The position numbers were made by a program, and so were the translations under genes. DNA of 64,000 nt from Pegoplata infirma (Eukaryota > Arthropoda > Insecta > Diptera > Anthomyiidae), in the NCBI GenBank assembly GCA_963921195.1, contig OY992536.1:289931530-289995529 (forward strand), given 5' to 3'. This document shows, piece by piece, positions 45,942-56,845 of the stretch (positions within the stretch are counted from its first letter, which is position 1; every line of letters starts with the position of its first letter). Under the pieces are notes generated by a model, which searched no databases, was not told the DNA's origin, and saw nothing but the letters and a program-made list of their open reading frames with translations.

Positions 45942-46790
45942 TAGTCCGAAAATATTGTAAAATTATGCCGAACTTTAAATTTTGCTTAAATTTTCTAAGA
46001 TTTTTTAAATTTTAGTTTTTAATTTTTTTTTTTCTATAAATAAGAGTTTCGTGGCTGTTAGTCAACGTGAGTGTGAGTGAAGCTTGTGCGAGAGCACGTG
46101 AGTGTGAGTTGTATTAAATTTACTCACGTGATTGTGAGTGCGTGTGAGAAGAAAAAATATGCTCGTGAATGAGTGTGCGTGATTTAAAAATTCCTCTCGT
46201 GAGCGAGTGCGAGTCAAAAATCACTCACGCTCCCATCTCTAATTTGAACCTTTTATTAATGATGTAAATAGCATTTGTTATATTATTAATTTAGTTGTTA
46301 TATCCAAATTAAAATTTAAACAGCCTCACCACAAGTCCTCAAAAAATCGATAAAATCGACTTTTGAAATATAATTTTGAAAATCGACTTTATATTTAAAA
46401 CTTTGAGTCGCAGTAGTCATAGTTTTTGGGTGTTTATTTTTGTTCTGATTGTTTTATTATTTTTGTTTTTCTATATTTTGTTATGGTTGGGTATTAAAAA
46501 AACGCCTTCCGAAAACTTTTTTTTTATGGTTGAGTTGAGTTTTTTTAGATTGGGTTAATAACCCAGAAAAATTTTTTGGAGATGATTCCTATTGCAATTT
46601 TAAATAAAAAAAATGCATGAATTTTCTAGCAAAATTCGTGTTTTTTAACCAAATTGTAGCGTTTTGCTAAGAAAAATACAACCCTGCAAGTATGAGTAAC
46701 TACTTTTGAGTATTGAGTACCGGTAAATCTGGTCGGTATTGACTACTCAATACCCAAATTCTCGATACATTTACAATACTATTCTGGCGT

Positions 46791-47806
46791 TGTGACATAT
46801 AATTTTGTAACGACTGCTTGATTAAAATTTTGGGATTTCCAAAAAAAGGACATTAGTATTTTTTTACAACGCAAAGAACAGTGCAGTGACATTCAATATA
46901 TGTGTATCACAAATTAACAATGTTTGCAAAAGAAAAAAATTTCATCACAGAAAGGTCTAAATTTTTTTAAGATCTACTTTTATTAGGGGTCATAAAAATT
47001 ACGTAACGTGACAAAAAATATTTGTTTTATGTTTTTATGGCTTTAAAAATTCAAGTAGCTAACTCCTTTTTGCTATATGACATTGCATGCAAACGATTAC
47101 TGATCGATATACATATCTGTGGACGTTTGACAAAAGCACTTATTTTTTTTGAAAAGTTTTTTTGGAGCTTTTTTTAAGAGACTGAAATGGCAAGAACTGG
47201 CCGATTTTTTCTATATTTTTTAAGAGATCTAATAAGCAGATATTTCAAATTGTGGAGATCTTTAACAAAAATCATGTTAAAAAAGTTTGTTGTTGCCGAA
47301 AAAGTCTATCTTAATATTTTTTTGACAAAAGAACTTAAGTCGATTTAAATGCTTTTGTCAAAACTCCACAGATATGTAACATCTTTTGTGAACCGCACAT
47401 TATGCGTTATTAAATTCTTTTATAATATGACTGTGCCTCTAATAAAACAGGCAAAAAGTTTTTTTCTGGATTCTGGTGTTGTGACATATAATTTTACAAC
47501 GACTGCTTGATTAAAATTTTGGGATTTCCAAAAAAAGGACATTAGTATTTTTTTACAACGCAAAGAACAGTGCAGTGACATTCAATATATGTGTATCACA
47601 AATTAACAATGTTTGCAAAAGAAAAAAATTCATCACAGAAAAGGTCTACATTTTTAAGATCTACTTTTATTAGGGGTCATAAAAATCACGTAACGTGACA
47701 AAAAAATATTTGTTTTATGTTTTTATGGCTTTTAAAATTCAAGTAGCTAACTCCTTTTTGTTATATGACAAACGATTACTGATCGATGTAACATTTTTTG
47801 TGAACA
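46791..47806. repeat. Direct repeats of approx. 320 bp within the hAT-like element
   Basis: The block starting ATTCTGG(C/T)GTTGTGACATA at 46791 recurs at 47470, 679 bp on, and extends to GATCGAT(A/G)TAACAT. Apart from a small MITE in the first copy (47112-47376) and an 8-bp ATTGCATG-like difference, the two are near identical. A local tandem duplication that predates the MITE. Confidence 0.9.
47112..47376. mobile_element. 265-bp TA-flanked MITE
   Basis: Termini CATATCTGTGGACGTTTGAC and, inverted, CATATCTGTGGAGTTTTGAC, continuing to about 26 bp. TA on both sides (47110-47111, 47377-47378). The second copy of the host repeat at about 47781-47792 (GATCGATGTAACAT) is the empty site. Tc1/mariner-type by TA duplication. 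Non-coding. Confidence 0.9.
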
Positions 47807-48801
47807 TCTTTAGCCATTCGTTAGTCAGGTAAAATCTAATAATGTGATGGAAAGAAAATGTTTGACGTCACAAATAAAACAAACAAAAATAAGAATTAAA
47901 AAAACCGAAACAAAACCGATACGAAAGTAAAAAAAATGAATTGGTATTGGTTTTTTATTGGTATTGGTTTTGAAGAATAAAAGTATTGGTTTTTAATTGG
48001 TATTGGTAGTGGGGAATCAGTATTGGTTTTTTATCGGTATTGGTATCGCACAAATAAAGGTATTGGTTTTTAATTGGTATTGGTTTTCAATTTGAATTGG
48101 TATTAACGGGTATTGGTATCGAAAAGGTATTGGTACCCATCATTGAAAATTTCAGAACGGGTTCTGAAAATTTTCTAAAGAAAAAAATTTTATTCGATAG
48201 CCCATACAAAACTATATAAGAATGTAAATTTTTAAGATTGTGGTGAATTCCGTTTTAATGTGATAAATATTTAATCAAGGCAACTCGCCACAAATTTGAC
48301 CATATTTCCAATATTTGACCACGCCTCCTAAGCCCAGTTTTTGAAAAATTGAAAAACCGAAAACGCAATTTTCTAAGTTCCATATAGAGCTATCCATACA
48401 AGCTATTCAGAAGTTTATGATACACGTGCTTTTTTTCGCTGGACATTTGGTGTGGAATGCCTCATATATGTAAATTTACATAGTTTTCTTTGGTAAATGG
48501 TGGTTTATTTAACACATATTTTACTAGAAACTCTGTAAACTAACAGTTTTTTTTTTGTCCAAATCATTTTACAGAGTTTTATAGTAAAATTACAGAGTTT
48601 TCTCTGTAAAAAAGCTTTCATATTTAACAAATATTTTACTATAAACTCTGAAAATTAACAATTTTTTTTTTTTGTCATAATCATTTTACAGAGCTTTTTA
48701 GTAAAATTACCAAGAAATGTTGTTAGTTGGAAAAGTATGGTGTATTCTGTTAAATTAGCAGAGTTTTTCTGTAATTTAACAGAGTTATTATTTTGAGTGT
48801 A

Positions 48802-48932
48802 GAAAAAGCTTTAGATTCCGGGAAATTTTTCATAAAGTAAAAGTCTCAGATTCTGATACATTTTTCCTTTAGCAATAGTTTTTGATTCTGAGACAATTTT
48901 AAAAAAGTCCCAGATTTTGAGATATTTTTCCT
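48802..48932. repeat. Decayed S2 satellite, right of second nest
   Basis: A few S2 units (GTCTCAGATTCTGATACATT) continue the satellite interrupted at 40737. Confidence 0.75.
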
Positions 48933-48933
48933 A

Positions 48934-49505
48934 CACTCAAAAGAAAAGCTCTGTCAAATAATCAGTAAAATGACTTACAATTTGTATTAGCAAAACTTTT
49001 AGCAGATTTTTCTGCTGAAATAAATATCCTAAGTAAATTCTCTGTCATTCAGTTTTAGAAAATAACATAAATTTTTCTGTAATTTTACTGGTTCTGTTTG
49101 CTGAATTTGAAAATCTGTTTGTGCAGATTTTTAGGAGATTATTTTGTTATTTTACGGAAAAAGTCTGTTGACATTTTTTCAAAGTTTTTTAAAACTTATT
49201 TTTTTTAATTTTTGTGAAATTTAAAATCCTAAAATTATAAAAAAAAACAGCAGACAGTTTTATTAATTTTACTGAAATATTTTGTTATTTATTTTTGAAA
49301 AAAAAATAAAATAAATATAATTTTATTCTCGGAAAACAGTTTAACTCAAAAAAATAACGCGTTAAAAAAAACTTGAACAACTTTTTTGTATTTATTTTTG
49401 ATCAGCAGATTTTTCTGCTGTCTCTGCAGATTTCTCTGCTGATTTCACCTTTAATCCGCAGATTTATCATATGGCTCACAATGGGTGTATTTTCAGTGAT
49501 TGGAC
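48934..49505. mobile_element. CACTCAAAAGAAAAGCTCTG-type TIR element
   Basis: Starts after TA with CACTCAAAAGAAAAGCTCTG, as at 35622, and contains several GCAGATTTTTCTGCTG palindromic words. The right terminus is unclear; S2 units resume near 49525. Non-coding. Confidence 0.5.
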
Positions 49506-49519
49506 AAAGAATTTAATTT

Positions 49520-50290
49520 GAGAAAGTTCAGATTCTGAGACATTTTTCATATAGAAAAACTCTCAGATTCTAAAAAAAAAAAATTTATAGAAAAATTGTA
49601 AAATTTTTTTTGAAGAAAATTCTCTGATTTTTCCTAAAGAAAAATTCATAAACTTTTCCTATAGAAAAATTCATAGATTTTTCCTATAGAAAAATTTAGA
49701 GACTTTTCCTATGGAAAATGTATATTTTTCTGAAAGATTTTTTTTATATTCCAAATATTTTTTCTATAGAAAAAGCCTGATTTTGATACATTTTTTTATA
49801 GAAACATTCTTAATTTTTTCCGGAAAAAAATTTAACGATTTTTCCGATAGAAAAATTCTCAAAGTTTTTTCTGTAAACTTTCAGACTTTTCCTTTAGAAA
49901 GATTCTTAGAGTTTTCCCAAAGAAAAATTCTCAGATTTTGATACATTTTTTTTTTATAGAAAAAAATTGTTTTTGTTACCTCCTGTTTGACGAGAATTCT
50001 TAGTAATTTTACAAGATTTTTACCAATAATTTTGTAATTTTACAAGATTTTTACCAATAAATTGCAAATTTGCAGTTTATTTGAGGCTATAAAACTTACA
50101 AGGAGGTTTCTTGACTTAACTAGATTTGTTGCTACCTCCTAGTAAAAATTACTAGATTTTTTGTAATTTTACAAACTTTTTACCAATAAAATTTTAAATT
50201 TACAACTTTATTGGAGCAATAAAACAGAAAAGGAATTCTCGTGAATTACTAGATTTTTTTGTAAAAAAAAACTTGGAAATTTGTAATATT
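49520..50290. repeat. Decayed S2 satellite, then TTACCAATAAA-type repeat
   Basis: To about 49960, degenerate S2 units (TTTTTCCTATAGAAAAATT). From 49960 to 50290, repeated AATTTTACAAGATTTTTACC and GAATTCTCGTGAATTACTAG words matching 40320-40510. The frame 49711-49941 is satellite read-through. Confidence 0.6.
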
Positions 50291-50307
50291 ACAAAAAAAA
50301 AATAAAA

Positions 50308-51208
50308 CCCGAGTAAAAAAAATGATATGACGCAATATATAATTTAATATGGGTTCGTGTCTATTTTGATATAATCTTATACGAAAAATGGTTTCATAAG
50401 ATTTGATCGAATATTATCTAATAATATCAGTTTATATAACTTTATATCGACTTTGATACGAGTTTTGGTCTAATCCAATGATATAAAATTATATCCAATT
50501 ATAATAAAATTTATACAATTTTATAAATCGGATGTTTTTTTAGTTTTTAATAAAAAGTTGAAAAATTAAAATAATAAAAATTAATTGTTCTTGAAAAAAA
50601 CTTAGAAAAATTTCAAAAAAATGGAGACATGTTAAATTTTATATAAACCGCTTAGAAAATATTCTCATAAAAACTTTGTCCTTATAAAAACTTAGAAAAA
50701 TTTTAAAAGATGGAGTCATATATAATTTTTTATAAAACACTTAGAAAATATTTGCGATAAAAAAAATTTTCCTTAAAAAAAACTTAGAAAAAATTTTAAA
50801 GATGGAGTCATATAAAATTTTATATAAAACACTTAGAAAATATTCGTGATAAAAAAGTGGTGCTTGCAAAAATCTTAGAAAAATAAAAAAATATGAAGTC
50901 ATATGAAATTTTATAAAAAACACGTTGCAAATATTTGCGATAAAAATATGTTCTAGGAAAAAACTTAGAAAAATTAAAAAATAATAGAGGCATATAAAAT
51001 TTTATATAAAACACTTAGAAATTTGGAATGATGCATGGGACCAGATGTTACAACATATAATTATGTATGGCGATATCTTAAAAAAATCGCACATCAAAAT
51101 TTATTATATAAATTTATCTCGCAAGACATAGTGTCACACATGATCATATATGAAATAATATGACTATATAAAAGTATATAAGATCATATTAAATTATTTT
51201 TACTCGGG
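50308..51208. mobile_element. CCCGAGTAAAAA TIR element with internal 91-bp repeats
   Basis: Termini CCCGAGTAAAAAAAATGATA and, inverted, CCCGAGTAAAAATAATTTAA. Near-terminal sequence is rich in ATCATAT/ATATGATC words on both sides. Between about 50590 and 51020 lie five tandem units marked by GATGGAGTCATATAAAATTT and CACTTAGAAAATATT (for example 50711, 50803, 50894), period 91-92 bp. Flanking AAA may be a duplication but is uninformative. Non-coding; superfamily unknown. Confidence 0.72.
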
Positions 51209-53639
51209 AAATTAAAAAAAAAATTTAAATTTCTATCGAAATTTTTTTGGTTAAAAATCAAGGAAAACCGTCAAATATTGGTAAAATGGGATTACGAGAC
51301 TTTTTCTAGTAATTTGACAATGTTTTTTTGTGTATATTTTTTGTATTATTCCATGGCAAAGAGTTCTTTTATTATTGATTTTCTCAGCTTTATAGGGCAT
51401 TTTTATTTCAGACTTAACCAATTAATTAACTTATTCAAATTTAGAAAAAGGTATAGAAAAAAAGGGGGGAAAAATAAATACGTACTAAAGATAACAAGAA
51501 ACATTAAATGTCACAAGAATCAATACAATTTGTCGTTTATTTCCTCTCTGCTAACTATTCTCATCTTCTTTTTTTATCGTACCTTCTTTCGTTTAAATAT
51601 TTTTTTTTCGTCGTATTCTGGTTGGTTATCTATCTTATACTGACATTTCTTTTCAATTGTAATGTTGATGTTAGAAATTTATGTAAATTTTTGTGTATTT
51701 TTTTCCAACAACGTTCTTTGTGCAATCTTACCAAACAACAACGATGAAGATATCATCACAATCATCAGCATCATCATAATCATCAGCATCATCATAATCA
51801 TCATCAACAGTTACATTATTTCTTATTGTCAGTTGACTTTTCCTAGTGTTTTTTATCCTTCAAGTTCATTTACTTGAGTTAACTAAAGCTCTCGGTCTAT
51901 GAGTGTATGTGTGTATCTTCGTTAGCCGCTTTTCTTTAATCAACGTGTCCTTTCTTTTTTTTGTTTTTGATTAAAGGTAAAACCTTAATAATAACTGTAA
52001 TTAAAAATCTTTTACAAAAAAATTATTATCCTTTTCTTTGTTGTTTTTTTATTAGTTTTTCTCCTTTTTAAAGTTAGAAAAAATATTATTCACCTTTTTT
52101 GGTTGTTGTTAATAAAGCAGGTGTTTTTTGTTGTTCAAGATAGAGATGAGACAATAAACAACTTAGTAATCCTGTTAACTTTTGGCATGGAAAAGTTTTA
52201 AGCAGCCACTTAACTTACAAGTGAAAATATACGTGGGTTGTTGTAGTTTTATAACTTTTGCTTTTGTTGTTTAATTTCAAGTTAACCCTTTATTGTTCGG
52301 GAGTAATAATTTGTTTCTTTGTACAAAATTTTACGTAGTAAACGTTGAATTGCTCTCCACGAAATTTGGAAGCCAAATTTGGCAACCTGAATTTGGTCAC
52401 CTCCTACAACTTTTTGGTATCCTTATAAGCGCGGCGTCCTCTACCGTCGTTGATTCTAGCAGTGTCCACCTCCCCACCTGCATCCCCCCTGACCACGGGG
52501 TGGTGTGTGATAGAAAAAGTTAACAATTTTTCAAATTTCACAGCATCGATTAAAACATTTGAACTTTTCAGTAATCTACTATTCAGGTAAAAATATTCAA
52601 AAAAAAGGTTCGCTAATGAATGTATTAGAAATTTCATTTCATTCGTTTGTCAATTACTAAGAATTCCAGGAATGACTTTACAGACTATTGTGTCACAATT
52701 AAATACCCCTTATTAAGCAAAAAAAAAATCAATTATTTCATTGAGTATGAAATTTCAATTTCATTTAGAATTCTTTGTTTGTGTTAAAAGTTTTCATTAA
52801 GTATAAAATGACATAATGTCAATAACTTCAATTGATTTGGCAAATTGCATTCTTGCTCTCGGCATACAAACATAAATTTCGATGAATGCTGCTCATAATA
52901 GAAATTTGAAACCAATTGAGTGTTTGTGAATGAATATTTTCAGCAAAGAATTTATGATACACAATATGTTGATACTCTAACACCACAATAACATACACAC
53001 ACACACGCACATTGGTATGAATGACATTCAATTATGCATCTCTTTTGCTATTTAATCCATCAACGTTTTAAGCTCATCATGAAATCAAGTTAATGAAATA
53101 TCAACATATGGATGGTAAACTTTATATACACGCAGAGAAAAAGACCAGGTGATTTTAAAATTAAATTGAAACTTTGCCAGAACTGTCAGTAACAGATAGA
53201 TTTTCTATTAAGGTTATCCGATCATCCTTTAATATTGGTCATTTCAAAATGAATAAAACTCTAATATTTTTCTACGTGTACTCATCTTAAGTCTTAAAAT
53301 GTTCATAAAATTAGGTTATATACAAAACACATGATGATGACTAAAAATTATAACCACATGTGGTAATAAAATGCACTTGTGTATAAATTTTTCTAAATCT
53401 TCCTTAGAAATTTAAATGTACAATATAATACTTGGATGATTTATGAAAATCTTATTGTATTGAGAACAAATTTGTCTAAGTATATATTTTTTTTAAAGAT
53501 TTTTAAATTTAAGCATATCCTCTGTTTGATGAAATTCTAAATAATGCATTCATTTTAATTGGTAAAAACAGAAGTTTAAATAAATTACTTTTTAAACCCT
53601 TTATTCCCTCTATTCTATACCCTTAATCGATTCTAGGAA
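51209..53639. other. Unassigned, host-like DNA with simple repeats
   Basis: The longest stretch without recognised mobile DNA. It has an ATC/CAT trinucleotide tract (51751-51806), a short C-rich island (about 52425-52505, with CCTCCCCACCTGCATCCCCC) and a CA repeat near 52995. Frames 51278-51643 and 51508-51747 are AT-driven with hydrophobic composition but no recognised domain. A plausible intron or intergenic region of a host gene lying outside the window. Confidence 0.45.
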
Positions 53640-53740
53640 ATTCAATGAATGTCTGTCTGTAAAGATACGATGCAGTCCAAAATAAAAGAGCTAAACTCCT
53701 GAAGTTTTGCATAAATACTTATGTCATATGGTAGGCGCGG
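53640..53740 (+). repeat. Mini-me-like B fragment
   Basis: GTCTGTCTGTAAAGATACGA and GCAGTCCAAAATAAAAGAGC match 4575-4680 of mini-me-like B1 (just downstream of its GTCY tract). The rest of the element is missing here. Confidence 0.7.
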
Positions 53741-53798
53741 ATCCACGGAGTGGGGGAAAGAAAATTTTACTCCCCCAAACCGAATTCGAAAGAAAAAC

Positions 53799-54015
53799 AA
53801 GTGAGAGTGTTAAATTCGGCTGTGCCGAATTTTTTATACTCTCCAAAATGTATAAAAAATAAAAAATTAAATTTTTTGTCAAGGTTGTTTTTTTTTGGGG
53901 GTGGGGGGGGGGTGATACTTTATGGGGTCCCCGACCGATATTTTGATGATTTACAAACGGAATGACAAAGTGAGTATACCCCCATACTGTTGGAGGGTTG
54001 GAGGGTATAAAAAAA
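53799..54015 (-). mobile_element. Short mini-me-like B element (minus orientation)
   Basis: The minus strand begins TTTATACCCTCCAACCCTCC, has CCCATACTGT, GTATACTCACTTTGTCATTC, the GACCCCATAAAGTATC segment and, after a deletion and a C/A-rich run, the hairpin ATTCGGCACAGCCGAAT and CACTCTCACTTGTTT. Only about 215 bp: the GTCY region and interior are deleted while both ends are kept. Confidence 0.75.
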
Positions 54016-54043
54016 GGAAAAAGGGAAAAAAGAAAAAAGAAAG

Positions 54044-54269
54044 GAAAGAAAAGAAAAGAAAAGAAAAGAAAAGAAAAGAAAAGAAAAGAAAAGAAAAGAA
54101 AAGAAAAGAAAAGAAAAGAAAAGAAAAGAAAAGAAAAGAAAAGAAAAGAAAAGAAAAGAAAAGAAAAGAAAAGAAAAGAAAAGAAAAGAAAAGAAAAGAA
54201 AAGAAAAGAAAAGAAAAGAAAAGAAAAGAAAAGAAAAGAAAAGAAAAGAAAAGAAAAGAAAAGAAAAGG
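54044..54269. repeat. Pure (AAAAG)45 microsatellite
   Basis: About 226 bp of perfect pentanucleotide repeat directly beyond the 5' end of the short mini-me-like B element. Purity implies recent expansion. The Lys/Glu/Arg-rich plus-strand and Phe/Leu/Ser-rich minus-strand frames (53922-54287, 53724-54320) are artefacts of it. Confidence 0.97.
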
Positions 54270-54413
54270 AGAGTGAAAAGGAAATAATCTTAAAAAAAAA
54301 TATCTAGGAAAAATGTACAAGGATCTGAAAAAAATTTCTATGAAAAATTTAAAAGAATCTTAAAATTTTTCTAGAGGAAAAATGTTGCGGAAAGTAAAAA
54401 TTTTTCTACATGA

Positions 54414-55066
54414 AAACAAGTAGAAAAGTTAAATTCGACTTGGCCGAATCTATGAATACCCTCCACAATGCCCATTTTAAGCGATAATAAATTTTCTAAC
54501 GTGAAAAAATAACAGTTTTGATTAGAAATTTTTTATTTTGTTTAAAAAAAATTTTTTTTAGTAATTTTTGAAAAAAAAAAATAATTTACTAATTTTTTTT
54601 TTGAGCGTAATTTTTTTTTTTGAGTGTAAAATTTTTTTCGAGTGTATTTTTTTTTTTTTTTTTGTTTTGGTATAAAAAAATTTTTGAGGGACAAAAATAC
54701 GTTGTAAAATATTTTTTTGACTTCACAATGTTTTTAAAATAGGTTTAACGGGTTTTTAACACATGAATTTTAGGTGAAGCTAATCTGAAATTCACGGTTT
54801 TGCTAATAACTTTTGAACCACTGGACCGATTTGGCTGAAATTCAATACGAACGAGGCTGGAGGAACGCAAAATATATATGCCAAGCTTCAACATCCTCAG
54901 AATTGCTTTTCGAAAGTTATAGTGCTTTTTATCTCAAAAATTCACGAAAAAACCTTTTGAACCACTGGACCGATTTCGCTGGATTGCAATACCAACCTGA
55001 CCAGGTAAATACCCAACATATATGCCAAACTTCAGGAGCCTCCTTGAAGTCTTTCAAGTCTCAAAA
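54414..55066 (-). mobile_element. Mini-me-like A2, truncated (minus orientation)
   Basis: Contains the family A 3' end (minus strand ACTTTTCTACTTGTTT), the hairpin-like ATTCGGCCAAGTCGAAT, a TTTTACACTCAAAAA-type stretch and two 'ccactggaccgattt' modules. It stops before the GTCY tract, where decayed S2 sequence begins. Confidence 0.72.
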
Positions 55067-56440
55067 AATTAAAACTTTTCTTTATAAAAAATACAAACAT
55101 TTTTCTAGACGAAAAATTTTTAAATTTTTCTAAATGAATAATTTGGGAATTTTTAGAAAAAAGTTTAGAATTTTTTTTAGAAGGAAAAATCTTATAATTT
55201 TGACAATTTTTATATGAAAAATCTAACAGTTTTTCAATAGGAAAAATCTGAGAGTTTTTTTATAGGAAAAATCTGAGAGTTTTTTTATAGGAAAAGTCTG
55301 AGAATTTTCTATATTGAAAATTGGACAATTCTTCTGGGTAAAAAGAGAAGAGGAAATGAAATCATGAGTTAGAATTTTTTCTAGAATTTTAAAGAATCTC
55401 AAAAGTTTTCTTTAATTTTTTTTTTTAAATCTTAAATTTTTTATAGAAAAATAAGTAAAAGAAAATTTTCTTCATAGAAAAATGTTAGAATTTTTTATAC
55501 AAAAAATGCAATAGAATCTTAGACTTTTTCTATAGGACAAATTATACAGAATCTGGGACTTTTATAGGAAAAATGTCTCAGAATCTGAGATTATTTTTAT
55601 TAGAAAGATGTCTCAGAATCTATGGCTTTTTAATAGAAAAAGATAAGACCTTTTCTATAGGAAAAAAATCATAGAATCATAGAAAAAATGACAGATTTTT
55701 TCAATATTAAAAATATCTCAGAATTTTTGAGTTTAATATAAAAAAAAATATTCTAAAATCTATGAATTTTTCGATAGGAAAAATAACTCATAATCTAAGT
55801 CTTTTTCTATAAAAATTGCCTTAGACTCTGAGAATTTTAGAAAAACTATTCTGAGAAATTTAGAAAAAATATCACAGAATCTAAAAAAGGTCTTAGATTC
55901 CGAAATTTTTTTTATTTGAAAAATGACTCTTTTTGTAGGAAAAATTTCGGAGACTCAGACTCTGACACTTTTTCTATGGAAAAAATTACTCAGAAACTAA
56001 AACATTTTTTTTTTTTAAAAAAATCTTAGACTCTATTATGAAAATATTTCTCAGAAAATGCTTGACTATCTTAAACTTTTACTAGGAAAACAAAGTTTCT
56101 CAGAAAAGAAAACTTTTTTAATAGAAAAATGTCTCAGAAAGTCCTCAATTTTTCTAATCTCCGGTACTTTCTACAGAATATTTTTTTAAACCCTAATTTT
56201 GGTGTAGAAAGATAGTTTCGGTATCTTAAAACTTTTCTGTAGAAAAATAGTATAGAAAAATGTTTATTATATCAGAACCTAAGAAGTTTTCAATGGGAAA
56301 AAAACTCACAAAATCTAAGAATTTTTCTTTACGAAATTTGTTTCTAAATATAGAAATTTTTGGTGTGAGAATTGCATAATTATCTGAATTTAAAAATTTT
56401 TGTATAAATTCTGATTAATTTTAATTCAACAATAAAAATC
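55067..56440. repeat. Degenerate S2-type satellite
   Basis: Irregular units of TTTTTCTATAGGAAAAATGT and TCTCAGAATCTGAGA, strongly diverged, with a period of about 35-40 bp that is lost in places. The same decayed pattern also fills 54290-54410. No coding content. Confidence 0.65.
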
Positions 56441-56845
56441 GTTACATTTTAACTTTAAAATATTATATTTTAAGTAGGTTAACTGTTTGTAGTTTATTTA
56501 ATAAGTTTTACGTTTTGTTGTTTTTAAAAGAAAAAACATTTGTTCAATGTTCAGTTTTATTAAATAACTATTTATGTTCTTTGTTTCAAAAATAACAACA
56601 TAAAAAATAAAGACTTCTATTAGCATTCAATTTTTAAAGTCATTTATTTTTGTTCTGTAAGTAAAAATAAGTGATTCTTCTTTAATTTTTAATGATTTGT
56701 GTACATTATTTTTATTTGTCATTTTTATTGTTGTCATTTTTTTAAAGAAAAGTCATAGTTTTTACCAACTTGTGTTGGTTATTTTTTTGTAGATATAAAA
56801 ATTCAAAAAATTATTTATAGAAATATAAAAACATGTTTGTATCAA

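Larger units (their letters stand above)
43166..46241. repeat. GTGAG-rich segment with TAGAGATGGG ends, split by LINE2
   Basis: The left edge TAGAGATGGGCATATAAG and right edge CTCCCATCTCTA are inverted; between them, apart from the LINE, are about 500 bp rich in CACGTGATTGTGAGTG / CACTCACG words. The segment near 46105-46150 is the inverse of 7120-7150 and 31130-31165 in the CCCAGC elements. The ends resemble hAT termini (YAGAGATGGGC), but no 8-bp duplication was found. Confidence 0.55.
42710..48145. mobile_element. hAT-like element with subterminal TATTGGT repeats
   Basis: Termini CAAGGATGGGTACCAAT and, inverted, CAATGATGGGTACCAAT. The 8-bp duplication AAAATTTC is at 42702-42709 and 48146-48153. 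The left arm of FB2 near 42240-42255 gives the predicted empty site GGAAAATTTCAGAAC. Both subterminal regions (42725-42915 and 47940-48130) are dense in ATTGGTATTGGTTTTT, in direct rather than inverted orientation. It carries a LINE, a GTGAG-rich segment, direct repeats and a small MITE. No hAT transposase frame is seen. Confidence 0.88.
41934..48464. mobile_element. FB2: TGAGGCATTCCACACC foldback split by an hAT-like element
   Basis: Ends TGAGGCATTCCACACCAAAT and the reverse complement at 48440-48464, with TA on each side (41932-41933, 48465-48466). Left arm 41934 to about 42470. The inverted right arm begins at once (AGTAATATTCATGCAATTAA dyad region near 42463-42490), runs to 42709, is interrupted, and continues 48154-48464. 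Without the 5.4-kb insertion it is a palindrome of about 1.09 kb. The TGRGGCATTCCA start is shared with FB1 and FB3, so the three form a superfamily of foldbacks. Confidence 0.88.
40738..48799. mobile_element. TA-flanked CACTCAAAATAATAACTCTG element, outer shell of second nest
   Basis: The termini CACTCAAAATAATAACTCTG are perfect inverted repeats over at least 20 bp, flanked by TA (40736-40737, 48800-48801). Joining the flanks gives GACATTTTTCTTATAGAAAAAG, an ordinary S2 unit, so the insertion is in the satellite. TA duplication and the CACTCAAA start suggest Tc1/mariner-like. Without the nested FB2 it is about 1.5 kb, containing the direct repeats and tRNA-like segment listed separately. No transposase recognised. 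Confidence 0.88.

Noticed and set aside
43166..46241. A complete hAT element with TAGAGATGGGC ends
   Set aside because: Inverted edges exist, but no 8-bp duplication could be found at the flanks, so it is listed only as a repeat segment.
51278..51643. 121-codon plus-strand frame as a host membrane protein
   Set aside because: Hydrophobic composition follows from T-rich DNA; there is no recognised domain or signal, and the overlapping frames are equally open.
53724..54320. A 198-codon minus-strand frame rich in Phe, Leu and Ser, and Lys/Glu/Arg-rich plus-strand frames in the same place
   Set aside because: Entirely created by the (AAAAG)n microsatellite; no start context, domain or codon bias.
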